From NCBI GenBank assembly GCA_900769665.1, contig CAAGHL010000007.1:4370-68369 (forward strand): 64,000 bases of DNA. Reading direction: 5' to 3'. This DNA comes from Clostridia bacterium. Lineage in GTDB: Bacteria; Bacillota; Clostridia; Christensenellales; CAG-314. How positions within the stretch are numbered: the stretch's first letter is position 1; the number at the start of each line of letters is the position of its first letter. This document shows, piece by piece, positions 52,516-60,795 of this stretch. Under the pieces are notes generated by a model. It was not told the DNA's origin. It saw nothing but the letters and a program-made list of their open reading frames with translations, and searched no databases. Both the position numbers and the translations under genes were made by a program.

Positions 52516-53772
52516 ATGGAATTTTACAAGCAATACCCCAGCGGACTGCGCTTGGTTGCAAAGTACCTAGACAACTTTTACACCGTGGCAACGGGCGTGT
52601 ACGTAAACGTTGGTAGCATACGAGAAACGGCGGAAACAAACGGTTTGTCGCACTTTATCGAACACCTTGTATTCAAGGGTACGGAGCGCAGAACATCACT
52701 GCAAATCAGCGAGGAGATGGACGACATCGGCGCAAACCTAAACGCCTTTACAAGCAAGGATAGTACTTGCTTTTACACCAAGAGTATAAGTACCGATTTG
52801 GAAAAGTGCGTGGACTTGCTGTCCGATATGTACTTCAATGCGGCGATTCCGCCCGAGGAATTGGAGAAGGAACGTGGTGTGGTGTTGGAGGAAATCAACA
52901 TGTCAGCCGATACCCCTGAGGACGTAAGTGCGGATTTAATCGGCGAGGCGCTTTATTTCAACCAACCGCTAGGTCAAACTATTCTCGGAAACCCCGAAAA
53001 CATAAAGTACTATGACAGAGATAGTATCTTGAATTACAAACGGAATCACTATTTTCCTGCAAATACGGTCATTTCCGTGGCAGGAAAATTCGATTTCGAC
53101 CAACTCGACAAACTTATCGTCAAATACTTCCGCGCCGACGAGCCGTGCGCAAGGGAGTGCGAACCCGAACCCACATGCGAGTACACGTCGGAGTTTTTGC
53201 ACGTGTTTAAGGACATCAACCAATCACACATCGAGCTTGCTTGGGGCGGATGTCCGTACAACAGCGACGACTTCTATGCGCTCAACGTAATGTGTTCGGC
53301 ATTGGGCGGCGGCATGTCAAGCCGACTTTTCCAAACCATACGCGAGCAACACGGCTTGGTGTACACGGTATACAGCTATCCTAGTTTTTACCGTAATTGT
53401 AGCACGTTTGAAGTGTACGCAGGTCTTAGTCCCGACAACTCGGAGAAGTACTGCAACCTTGTCCGTGACGAAATCAACCGCTTTGTCGACGGCGGCATTA
53501 CCGAGCGAGAGCTTGCTCGTGCCAAGGTGCAATCGGTCAATTCACTACTGATGGCAAGCGAAAACAACATGTCGCTGATGCGCGTATTCGGCAGAGTGAT
53601 GTTGAAGTCGGACGAAGTGTACGACGTGGAAGCGGAGCGCAAAGCCTACGAGCAAGTGACGATAGAGGACGTCAACGCAATGGCACGCAAAGTGTTCAGT
53701 CAACCGCATGCAAGCAGTTACGTCGGACCGAAACACAAAGGCTTCGATGCGGTAAGCAAAATCAAGTTTTAG
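52516..53772 (+). CDS. mlpA: M16 family zinc peptidase (MlpA/YmxG)
   Basis: Insulinase-family metallopeptidase of 418 residues with the inverted zinc motif HFIEHLVFKGT (HxxEH, about 44-48) and the distal Glu in EINMSADTPED. The second half contains the M16C-like inactive repeat with GGGMSSRLFQTIREQHGLVY. Such processing-peptidase-like proteins follow pnp-ylxY in Bacillus (ymxG/mlpA). ATG at 52516 is preferred: GGGAG lies 7 bases upstream; TTG at 52498 is an alternative. It contains copy 7 of the TACTAT motif, read as KYYDRDSIL. Confidence 0.93.
   Translation: MEFYKQYPSGLRLVAKYLDNFYTVATGVYVNVGSIRETAETNGLSHFIEHLVFKGTERRTSLQISEEMDDIGANLNAFTSKDSTCFYTKSISTDLEKCVDLLSDMYFNAAIPPEELEKERGVVLEEINMSADTPEDVSADLIGEALYFNQPLGQTILGNPENIKYYDRDSILNYKRNHYFPANTVISVAGKFDFDQLDKLIVKYFRADEPCARECEPEPTCEYTSEFLHVFKDINQSHIELAWGGCPYNSDDFYALNVMCSALGGGMSSRLFQTIREQHGLVYTVYSYPSFYRNCSTFEVYAGLSPDNSEKYCNLVRDEINRFVDGGITERELARAKVQSVNSLLMASENNMSLMRVFGRVMLKSDEVYDVEAERKAYEQVTIEDVNAMARKVFSQPHASSYVGPKHKGFDAVSKIKF
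53008..53026 (+). repeat. TACTAT-N7-ATAGTA motif, copy 7 (inside mlpA)
   Basis: TACTAT-gacagag-ATAGTA. The arms are exact and the spacer varies, read in frame as YYDRDSI. Confidence 0.85.
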
Positions 53773-53869
53773 ATTGCAAACGGACTTGTTACCGGAACAC
53801 ATTCCGCACGGTACACCGAAACGCAAAACTGCCAAACACAAATTAGCGACAAACATCCACTTACACAAA

Positions 53870-53900
53870 GACGGCGTTACCGGTACGGTTGCGCCGTTTT
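53870..53900 (+). terminator. Terminator after mlpA
   Basis: GACGGCG-tt-ACCG-gta-CGGT-tg-CGCCGTT, a two-segment stem with a small internal loop, ending TTTT. Confidence 0.6.
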
Positions 53901-54044
53901 CCGTTAGTCGGCGGCAAAACATCTTATCATACGTGGCGTTAGTGTAATTCCAATTGCTACGTACACAAGTAATCATTGTCTTTCGTATGGCGACCGAGGG
54001 TGGCTCCAAATAAAAAAAAGAAAAAATTTACAACGGCGTAAGTG

Positions 54045-54073
54045 TTGATTATTTTTATAGTTTATTGTATAAT
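54045..54073 (+). promoter_or_regulatory. Promoter of ftsK
   Basis: TTGATT (54045-54050), 17-bp spacer, TATAAT (54068-54073), 60 bp before the start codon. Confidence 0.75.
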
Positions 54074-54132
54074 AAAATAAGCGATTAAATGTAGACCAAA
54101 CACACAAAGATAACAACGGAGGCGTTTGTTTG

Positions 54133-57100
54133 ATGCAAAACAATTTGTCAAAAAAATCCAAGGCACTCAACATCACGGCTATTGTCGTTGCCGCGGCGTT
54201 GGTAGTGTTTGTTTTTTGCGGACGTTACTTCAATTCGTTCGTAAAGCATATTGCAAACTTTTTTGTAGGTAGTTTCGGTATGGCGTTTTACGGCATTATG
54301 GCTGCCGTAATTGTCTTTTGCGGTTTTGCGCTTGCAGGCAAAAAGGTACGCATCCCCGTCAAATATCTAATCAACTTCATTTTGTTGTTTGTAACCGTGG
54401 TGTTGTTTGTTCACACCCTTACCACGCAGTTTATGCAAGGTTACAAATATGCCGATTACGTCAAGTACGTATACGACTACTACGGTGCGGTGCCCACAAT
54501 GGGCGGCGTTGTTTTCGGTAGCATTGCTTTTGCGTTGCAATCGGTGCTTAGCCTTGTCGGCGCAATCATCGTGTACGTAGGTTTACTTGTCGGCACGGTG
54601 TTTATGATAGGCGACTTTTTCTACTGCCTTACCACAGGCAAGCTGTCGCTTAACGCACCTTCCGAAAAGGAAATCACCCCCACAACGGAGGAAACGACGG
54701 AGCAAGTCGTTGCGCCCATCACATACACGCCGACGGGCGACGCACAAACGGACAGACAACGCGCATGGAGCATTCTGCACCCTGCCGATACAGAAGAGAG
54801 CGTAAACCCTGTGCAAGTGGCAGGTCCGCAACAGCAACCTAGCGTGGAACCGACCACCCAACAACAGCAACAAACCAACTACAATCCTACGCCCACAAGC
54901 GGCGGCAATGCGCAACAACGTGCAATGGAAACGTTGTTCCCTCGCGAAGTAGTGGACGGCGGTTACGACAACACGCAAAACGGCAACAACTTCTTCGACA
55001 ACGGCGGTATCGAGCGCAACACGCAACAAAACATCGACGCGCGTCCGACGGTCAACGGCGAGGATTACTTCTCCACCAATACGCCGCAACAGCCTTGGCA
55101 ACAACCACAACAAACAACCGGTTGGCAAGCAACGCCGCAACGTTCGACAATGCAAGACAACTCCGACGGTTGGAGATTGGCTGACCAAACGCCGACCCAA
55201 CCCACGGTAGAACCGTCCTACACGCCGCAACCTACCCAACAACAGTCGTGGCAAACGCCAGTCAGTCAGCAACCCGTAAACCCTGCGCCGCAACCCGTAC
55301 AGCCGCAAGTCAAGCCGACCCCTGCACCTACGCCTGTTGCTCCGCAAGAAACATACACGTACAACAACGTCCAACAGCCGACCAACCCGGCCACAAGCTA
55401 CGACACCAACGGCTACACCGACGTTACGAACAGTATGCCGCACAACGATTACCCCTCTGCGGACGACCTTGACATAGTGGACGCCGTCGCCGACCAAATG
55501 GACGACTATACCACATTGCCTGCCAATGACATGACTCGTCCCGTAGCGGTGGACGTGCAACCTACGCAAGAACCTACTCCCACGCCTACGCCCGTAGCGC
55601 CCGCTCCGCAACAACCTACGGCACCGCAAACGCCTACCAAGACGACGACAAGCGACAGCGGCAACGAGAAAAAGCCTTTCAAGTATTCACCTTACGTCAA
55701 GCCGCCATTTGAATTGTTGGAAGCACCGGAACCCTTTGTGGACGTGGAAGCCGCCGACCGTCAAGCCGCCGCCGAAGCAATCGTAAAGAAACTTGCCGTA
55801 TTCAACATTCAAGTAGAGCTTGTCGACATTATCGTCGGTCCTGCGTTCAGTCGTTACATGTTCCGCGTGCTTTCGCAAAAAACTCGTATGAGCGACTTTG
55901 CCAAGTACTCCGACGACATAAAAGGCTGCTTGGAAGCGCCCGAAAACATCCGCATTATCGCACCCGTCACGGGTACAAACTTTGTCGGCGTGGAAGTAGC
56001 CAACAAAAAGAAGAGCAAGGTTGCGTTGCGCACGCTGTTGGAATCGAGAGATTTCCAAGAAGCAAAGGGCGCACTTGTATTTGCCGTAGGTAAGGAGCTA
56101 AGCGGTAAGGTGGTTTGGAAAGACCTTGCCAAAATGCCGCACTTACTTATCGCAGGTCAAACCGGTTCCGGTAAGAGCGTTTGCGTCAACTGCCTTATTG
56201 TCAGCATGCTTTACAAGTACGGACCGGAATATGTTCGCTTCCTAATGGTGGACCCCAAACTTGTCGAATTGTCCCGTTACAACGGCATTCCTCACATGCT
56301 TACGACGGAAACTATCACCAAAGTTAATGACGCTTTGGCTGGTATGGACTACCTCATCAACGAGATGGAAAGCCGTTACCTTTTGTTCAAGTCCAGCGGA
56401 GTAGGCGACATAGGCGAATACAACAAACGCGTCAACAGCAAGGAAAAACCCAAACTTCCCTACCTTGTGTTTATCGTAGACGAATTGGCAGACCTCATGT
56501 CTGTCAGCAAGCAAGCTTTCGAAGGCAAACTCGGTCGTCTTGCCGCAAAAGCCCGTGCCGCAGGTATTCACATCGTACTTGCAACGCAACGTCCCGACAC
56601 CAAGGTTATCACGGGTACAATCAAGAGCAACTTGACGGCTCGTATCGCACTCACCGTGCCCACGTTCACCGACAGCGGAACAATCCTCGGCTGTGGCGGC
56701 GCGGAAAAATTGCTCGGCCGCGGCGATATGCTGTTCAGCGATCCGTCCGCACCCGACCTCGAACGTATCCAAGGCGCGTACGTCGACAACGACGAAATCC
56801 GCAACGTAGTGGAGTTTACGCGTTCGCAAAACGAAAGTCACTTCGACGAAGACACCGCAAAGGAAATCTTCGTTACCGCCGCGCAAGAGGAAGCCGCTCA
56901 GCGTGAAGCCGAAGCCGCGGAGGAAGCAGCTGCCAACAAGGAAACGCAAGTCGACCCCTTCTGCAAGCGTGCGTTGCGCTTTTGGTTGGAGAAAAACGGC
57001 GGCAAAGCAAGCATTGCATCCATACAGCGTAACCTTGCAATCGGCTTCAACCGTGCAGGACGTATCGTAGCGCAATTGCAAAATCTTCGTTACATCGAGG

Positions 57101-57192
57101 AGCCTGCCGCAAGCGAAACCAACAGCAAGCCGCTAAAAGTGCTTGTAACGTTGGAGCAACTTGACGAACTGTTCCCCGACCAAGAAGGCTAA
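54133..57192 (+). CDS. ftsK: DNA translocase FtsK/SpoIIIE
   Basis: Membrane-anchored hexameric motor that pumps DNA during division or into the forespore. The 1019 residues begin with four membrane helices (about 15-165). A very long Pro/Thr/Gln-rich linker follows (about 175-515), then the alpha/beta RecA-like motor with Walker A GQTGSGKSV (about 675-683), FLMVDPKLVELSRYN and LPYLVFIVDELADLM. It ends in the gamma winged-helix domain (DPFCKRALRFWLEKNGGKAS, about 945-1019) that reads orientation motifs. ATG at 54133 with GGAGG at 54118-54122; TTG at 54130 is possible. rimO follows. Confidence 0.96.
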   Translation: MQNNLSKKSKALNITAIVVAAALVVFVFCGRYFNSFVKHIANFFVGSFGMAFYGIMAAVIVFCGFALAGKKVRIPVKYLINFILLFVTVVLFVHTLTTQFMQGYKYADYVKYVYDYYGAVPTMGGVVFGSIAFALQSVLSLVGAIIVYVGLLVGTVFMIGDFFYCLTTGKLSLNAPSEKEITPTTEETTEQVVAPITYTPTGDAQTDRQRAWSILHPADTEESVNPVQVAGPQQQPSVEPTTQQQQQTNYNPTPTSGGNAQQRAMETLFPREVVDGGYDNTQNGNNFFDNGGIERNTQQNIDARPTVNGEDYFSTNTPQQPWQQPQQTTGWQATPQRSTMQDNSDGWRLADQTPTQPTVEPSYTPQPTQQQSWQTPVSQQPVNPAPQPVQPQVKPTPAPTPVAPQETYTYNNVQQPTNPATSYDTNGYTDVTNSMPHNDYPSADDLDIVDAVADQMDDYTTLPANDMTRPVAVDVQPTQEPTPTPTPVAPAPQQPTAPQTPTKTTTSDSGNEKKPFKYSPYVKPPFELLEAPEPFVDVEAADRQAAAEAIVKKLAVFNIQVELVDIIVGPAFSRYMFRVLSQKTRMSDFAKYSDDIKGCLEAPENIRIIAPVTGTNFVGVEVANKKKSKVALRTLLESRDFQEAKGALVFAVGKELSGKVVWKDLAKMPHLLIAGQTGSGKSVCVNCLIVSMLYKYGPEYVRFLMVDPKLVELSRYNGIPHMLTTETITKVNDALAGMDYLINEMESRYLLFKSSGVGDIGEYNKRVNSKEKPKLPYLVFIVDELADLMSVSKQAFEGKLGRLAAKARAAGIHIVLATQRPDTKVITGTIKSNLTARIALTVPTFTDSGTILGCGGAEKLLGRGDMLFSDPSAPDLERIQGAYVDNDEIRNVVEFTRSQNESHFDEDTAKEIFVTAAQEEAAQREAEAAEEAAANKETQVDPFCKRALRFWLEKNGGKASIASIQRNLAIGFNRAGRIVAQLQNLRYIEEPAASETNSKPLKVLVTLEQLDELFPDQEG

Positions 57193-57267
57193 TACAGTTT
57201 ACATCGGTTTTGCGGTGACGGCGCACAAGCGTTTGTTGCCGCAAACCGCAATATTTGAAAGGAAGAA

Positions 57268-58599
57268 ATGAGTACAAAAGTCGGAGTGGTGTCCCTCGGT
57301 TGCGACAAAAACCGCGTGGATACCGAAGTAATGTTGGAAAACCTCGCCGAAGGCGGCTACGAAATCACCGCCGACCCGAGCGAAGCCGACGTAATAATTG
57401 TAAATACATGCGCTTTTTTGCAGTCGTCGCGCCAAGAATCCATCGACACCGTGCTGGAAATGGCGCACTTCAAGCAAAACGGTAAGTGCAAAAAGGTGAT
57501 TATCACAGGCTGTTTGGGACAAAAATTCGGGCAAGAAGTGTTTGACGGACTGACCGAAGCCGACGCCGTCGCAGGCGTAAACAGCTACGGAAACATTTGC
57601 GACATCGTTGCCGACACCCTTGCCGACAAACGCAAACTTTACACGGCATGCAACAGCGGCATTACATTTGGCAAGCGCATACTTACAACTGCGCCGCACG
57701 TGGCGTATTTGAAGATTGCCGACGGTTGCGACAACTATTGCACCTACTGCCTGATACCTTACATCAGGGGGCATTTCCGCAGTGTGCCGATGGAAGAAGT
57801 GGTGACGCACGCCAAGTCGCTTGCCGAGCAAGGCGTAAAGGAACTGATCCTCGTTGCCCAAGATACCACAAAGTACGGCAAAGATTTGTACGGCAAACCG
57901 CAACTTGTGGAACTGTTGCACAAACTTAGCGAGGTTGAAGGCATACGTTGGATACGCTTGCTGTACTGCTACCCCGAACTTATGAGCGACGAACTAATTG
58001 CCGAGATTGCCGCAAACGACAAGATTGTCAATTACGTTGACGTGCCGTTGCAACACGTGGACGACGCAATACTCAAACGCATGAACCGCAAAAGCAACCA
58101 CGCAAGCATTGTGGAGCTGTTTGGCAAGCTTGCGGAAAGCGGTATTTCCGTGCGTTCGACATTTATTTGCGGCTTCCCCGGGGAAACGGACGAAACGATA
58201 CAAACGGTTGCCGACTTTTTGACGGCAACAAAAATGCGCAACGTCGGTTTCTTTGCTTACAGCCGCGAGGAAGGGACAAAAGCGTACGACTTCCCCAACC
58301 AAGTGCCGCAACGCAAAAAGAACGCCTACGTCAAAAAACTGTACAAGGTGCAACAAAAAGTGGTGGAAGAGCTTGGCAAAGCCGACGTCGGACAAACCTA
58401 CAAGTGCATTGTCGACAATGTTGACGAATTACAACGCGACGGCAAGTATTGCTACGTCGGGCGCACCTACTTTATGGCGCCGGAAATCGACGGAACAATC
58501 TTTATTTCGTCGGACAAGCCGTTACAAATCGGCGAAGTGTACGACGTTACCGTTACGGAAGCACTCGGCTACGACCTTGTAGGCGAAGTGCGCAGTTAA
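57268..58599 (+). CDS. rimO: Ribosomal protein S12 methylthiotransferase RimO
   Basis: Radical SAM methylthiotransferase modifying an Asp of ribosomal protein S12. The 443 residues carry the UPF0004 domain with three cysteines (LGCDKNR, NTCAF, TGCLG), the radical SAM motif CDNYCTYC (about 155-162) and a C-terminal TRAM domain. RBS GGAAG lies before ATG. It sits between ftsK and pgsA, an order common in Clostridia. Confidence 0.96.
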   Translation: MSTKVGVVSLGCDKNRVDTEVMLENLAEGGYEITADPSEADVIIVNTCAFLQSSRQESIDTVLEMAHFKQNGKCKKVIITGCLGQKFGQEVFDGLTEADAVAGVNSYGNICDIVADTLADKRKLYTACNSGITFGKRILTTAPHVAYLKIADGCDNYCTYCLIPYIRGHFRSVPMEEVVTHAKSLAEQGVKELILVAQDTTKYGKDLYGKPQLVELLHKLSEVEGIRWIRLLYCYPELMSDELIAEIAANDKIVNYVDVPLQHVDDAILKRMNRKSNHASIVELFGKLAESGISVRSTFICGFPGETDETIQTVADFLTATKMRNVGFFAYSREEGTKAYDFPNQVPQRKKNAYVKKLYKVQQKVVEELGKADVGQTYKCIVDNVDELQRDGKYCYVGRTYFMAPEIDGTIFISSDKPLQIGEVYDVTVTEALGYDLVGEVRS

Positions 58600-58633
58600 G
58601 AAGCGTATCTAAAAACTATACAAAGGAGCAAGC

Positions 58634-59320
58634 ATGAATTTACCTAATATTCTCAGTTTAATACGTATTTGTATGATACCGTTTGTAGTAGCGGCATACA
58701 TGCTCAGCGCATTTTGGGGACCGATTGTTGCGGTAGTTTTGTTTATTCTTGCCGCTTTTACCGATTTTTTGGACGGCTACATCGCGCGTAAATACAACAT
58801 GGTCACCGATCTCGGCAAATTACTCGATCCTATTGCCGACAAAGTGCTTATTACCGCGGCATTGTTTTGCATATGCGCGTTTACTCCCTATGGGTACAAG
58901 TTGAATGTTACGGAAAATTGGGAAAAAAGTATGGCTCTGTATCATTTTGCTTCGATATTCATTACATGCGGTAGCATAATAGTGCTTGCAAGAGAGTTGT
59001 TGATAAGCGCAGTACGTCAAATTGCCGCAAGTAAAGGTGTTGTGGTGCAAGCAAATATTTTCGGTAAATTCAAGACCGTGTTGCAAGATATAACACTGCC
59101 CGTGATCATGATTTTGAGGTCGTTTTCTTGGTCGATAGTCTACGGAAAAGCATCACCCGAAATTATTAAAGCGGCGGACATTATCGGCGTTGTCGGACTT
59201 ATTTTGTTTGCACTGATGGTTGTTGCCACTTTGTTGTCGGGCATCATTTATCTTGTACAAAACAGCTTTGTCTTTGATGACAATAAACAGCAACAGACAG
59301 CCGAGAATACGACAAACTAA
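58634..59320 (+). CDS. pgsA: CDP-diacylglycerol-glycerol-3-phosphate 3-phosphatidyltransferase
   Basis: Makes phosphatidylglycerol phosphate, the precursor of phosphatidylglycerol and cardiolipin. The 228 residues contain MNLPNILSLIRI at the start and the CDP-alcohol phosphotransferase motif in DFLDGYIARKYNMVTDLGK (DGxxAR...GxxxDxxxD, about 46-70), with about five hydrophobic segments. AAGGAG lies 8 bases before ATG. It precedes cinA-recA as in Bacillus. Confidence 0.95.
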   Translation: MNLPNILSLIRICMIPFVVAAYMLSAFWGPIVAVVLFILAAFTDFLDGYIARKYNMVTDLGKLLDPIADKVLITAALFCICAFTPYGYKLNVTENWEKSMALYHFASIFITCGSIIVLARELLISAVRQIAASKGVVVQANIFGKFKTVLQDITLPVIMILRSFSWSIVYGKASPEIIKAADIIGVVGLILFALMVVATLLSGIIYLVQNSFVFDDNKQQQTAENTTN

Positions 59321-59467
59321 TACCACGAAACCAACGGCGCAACCGATTTCTTGCAACATTTGCTAGTATCGGCTTGTGCGTAGACATCTTTGCATTTGCG
59401 CAAATCACGGCGCAGTGTAAAGCAAACTTTGACAGCGAAATTTAGCTCAACAAAACTAACCAAACCT

Positions 59468-60637
59468 ATGATAAAAATTTTTTCCAAAGCATACAACAAA
59501 TCGGTGCAGTTTCTCGCCGACAAAATAGAAACGCAAGGGGAACTCTGCGACACGCTGATTGCCACGTCCGCCAAAAGCATTGCCGAGTTTTTGAAGTCGG
59601 CTATTGCCGACAACTGCAAGGCGTTGTTTATGGTGGGCAACGTCGGCGACAGCGCAACAACCTTTGCCGAAATATTCGGTTTGACGATGTTTTACGACAA
59701 ATTTGTCGAAAAAAACATCCGAGAGTACTGCAAGCTGACGCAAATCGAAGTGCCCACCCAACACCAATTGGAGCGCTTGTGCGTTGTGCCGGAGTCGTTT
59801 AACCATTTCAACTCCTCCTACGGCTACCAATGTGCGGCGTTTGGAGTGCTAAACAAAACCCACGTGTATTTGTTGCCCGACGAAGACAAGGAAACGGAAA
59901 CGGTGTACGACAACTACATCCGCAAAGACTTGTTCAAGCGCCCCGACGGCGAGGGTAGATACGTGTTTAAGGTGTTCGGACTGTCCAAAAAGGACGTTGA
60001 GGCACGGCTGTCACGCGTCAATCCGTTTGTTTTTCGCAAGTGCGAAACGGCAAACCTCGACACACGCATTACGCTAGGCTTTCCGCAAAATACCAACGCA
60101 AAAGTTGTTGCCGACACGTTGGCGCAAGTCAAGGGTTTGTTTGCCGACAATTTGTATGCTACTACCGACAAGTCGCTGGCACGCACGGTAGTGGACCTTA
60201 TGAAAAGCCTAAACAAAACAATCTCTACGGCGGAGTCCATGACAGGCGGCATGATTGCTTCCAACATCGTGGACATCGAGGGCGCAAGCAACGTTTTGTA
60301 CGAAGGCGTGGTGTGCTACTCCATTGCAAGCAAGTGCGCAAGGCTTGGTATCAGCCCTCACTACATAGACGAGTTTGGCGTTGTTTCCGCCGAAGTGGCG
60401 CAAGCAATGGGCAACGGACTGTTGCGTAACGGCTCCGACGTGGGCGTGGCAATCACAGGCTACGCAGGTCCGTCGGCGGCGACCGATTACCCTGTCGGGC
60501 TGTGCTACATTTCGGTAGGTTCCACCAAGACGGGCGTAGCGGTGTACCGCAATGTGTTTGTCGGCGACCGCAACAGCATACGCAAACAAGCGGCAAACAT
60601 GGCGTTGTTTTTGGTATACAAAACCTTTGTCAAATAG
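59468..60637 (+). CDS. cinA: CinA-like protein with degenerate N-terminal domain
   Basis: A 389-residue protein. Residues from about 231 are a good CinA C-terminal amidohydrolase domain (NMN deamidase type): TISTAESMTGGMIASNI, YEGVVCYSIASKCARLGIS, AITGYAGPSAATDYPVGLCYI. The N-terminal MoaB-like domain, which in CinA reads GGLGPTxDD, is very diverged. MVGNVGDSATTFAEI stands where that motif is expected, and the invariant GG, PT and DD residues are missing, so activity of this half is doubtful. The start ATG at 59468 has no Shine-Dalgarno sequence. The order pgsA-cinA-recA supports the assignment. Confidence 0.88.
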   Translation: MIKIFSKAYNKSVQFLADKIETQGELCDTLIATSAKSIAEFLKSAIADNCKALFMVGNVGDSATTFAEIFGLTMFYDKFVEKNIREYCKLTQIEVPTQHQLERLCVVPESFNHFNSSYGYQCAAFGVLNKTHVYLLPDEDKETETVYDNYIRKDLFKRPDGEGRYVFKVFGLSKKDVEARLSRVNPFVFRKCETANLDTRITLGFPQNTNAKVVADTLAQVKGLFADNLYATTDKSLARTVVDLMKSLNKTISTAESMTGGMIASNIVDIEGASNVLYEGVVCYSIASKCARLGISPHYIDEFGVVSAEVAQAMGNGLLRNGSDVGVAITGYAGPSAATDYPVGLCYISVGSTKTGVAVYRNVFVGDRNSIRKQAANMALFLVYKTFVK

Positions 60638-60757
60638 GTTCGGCTAGCCAAAAACCATTGTTTATGCTAAATCGACCGATAGTTGCAAAATACAGCAAAT
60701 TTTGCAAAAACAACGGCAAAACGACGAAATTACTACGAAAATCAATAAAATAAAGAA

Positions 60758-60776
60758 TACTATTACAGACATAGTA
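60758..60776 (+). repeat. TACTAT-N7-ATAGTA motif, copy 8 (upstream of recA)
   Basis: TACTAT-tacagac-ATAGTA, identical to copies 2 and 5, ending 19 bp before the recA start codon and next to its ribosome binding site. Confidence 0.85.
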
Positions 60777-60795
60777 CCACAAAAGGAGAATAAAA

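Larger units (their letters stand above)
53773..54132 (+). other. 360-bp gap between mlpA and ftsK
   Basis: No gene is seen. It holds a hairpin terminator (53870-53900) and the ftsK promoter (54045-54073), and is AT-rich near the promoter. Confidence 0.6.

Noticed and set aside
9676..60776. TACTAT-N7-ATAGTA as the LexA/SOS operator
   Set aside because: Only one of eight copies lies in front of an SOS-type gene; three are within coding regions and one is at a 3' end. A regulon operator would not be so evenly spaced.
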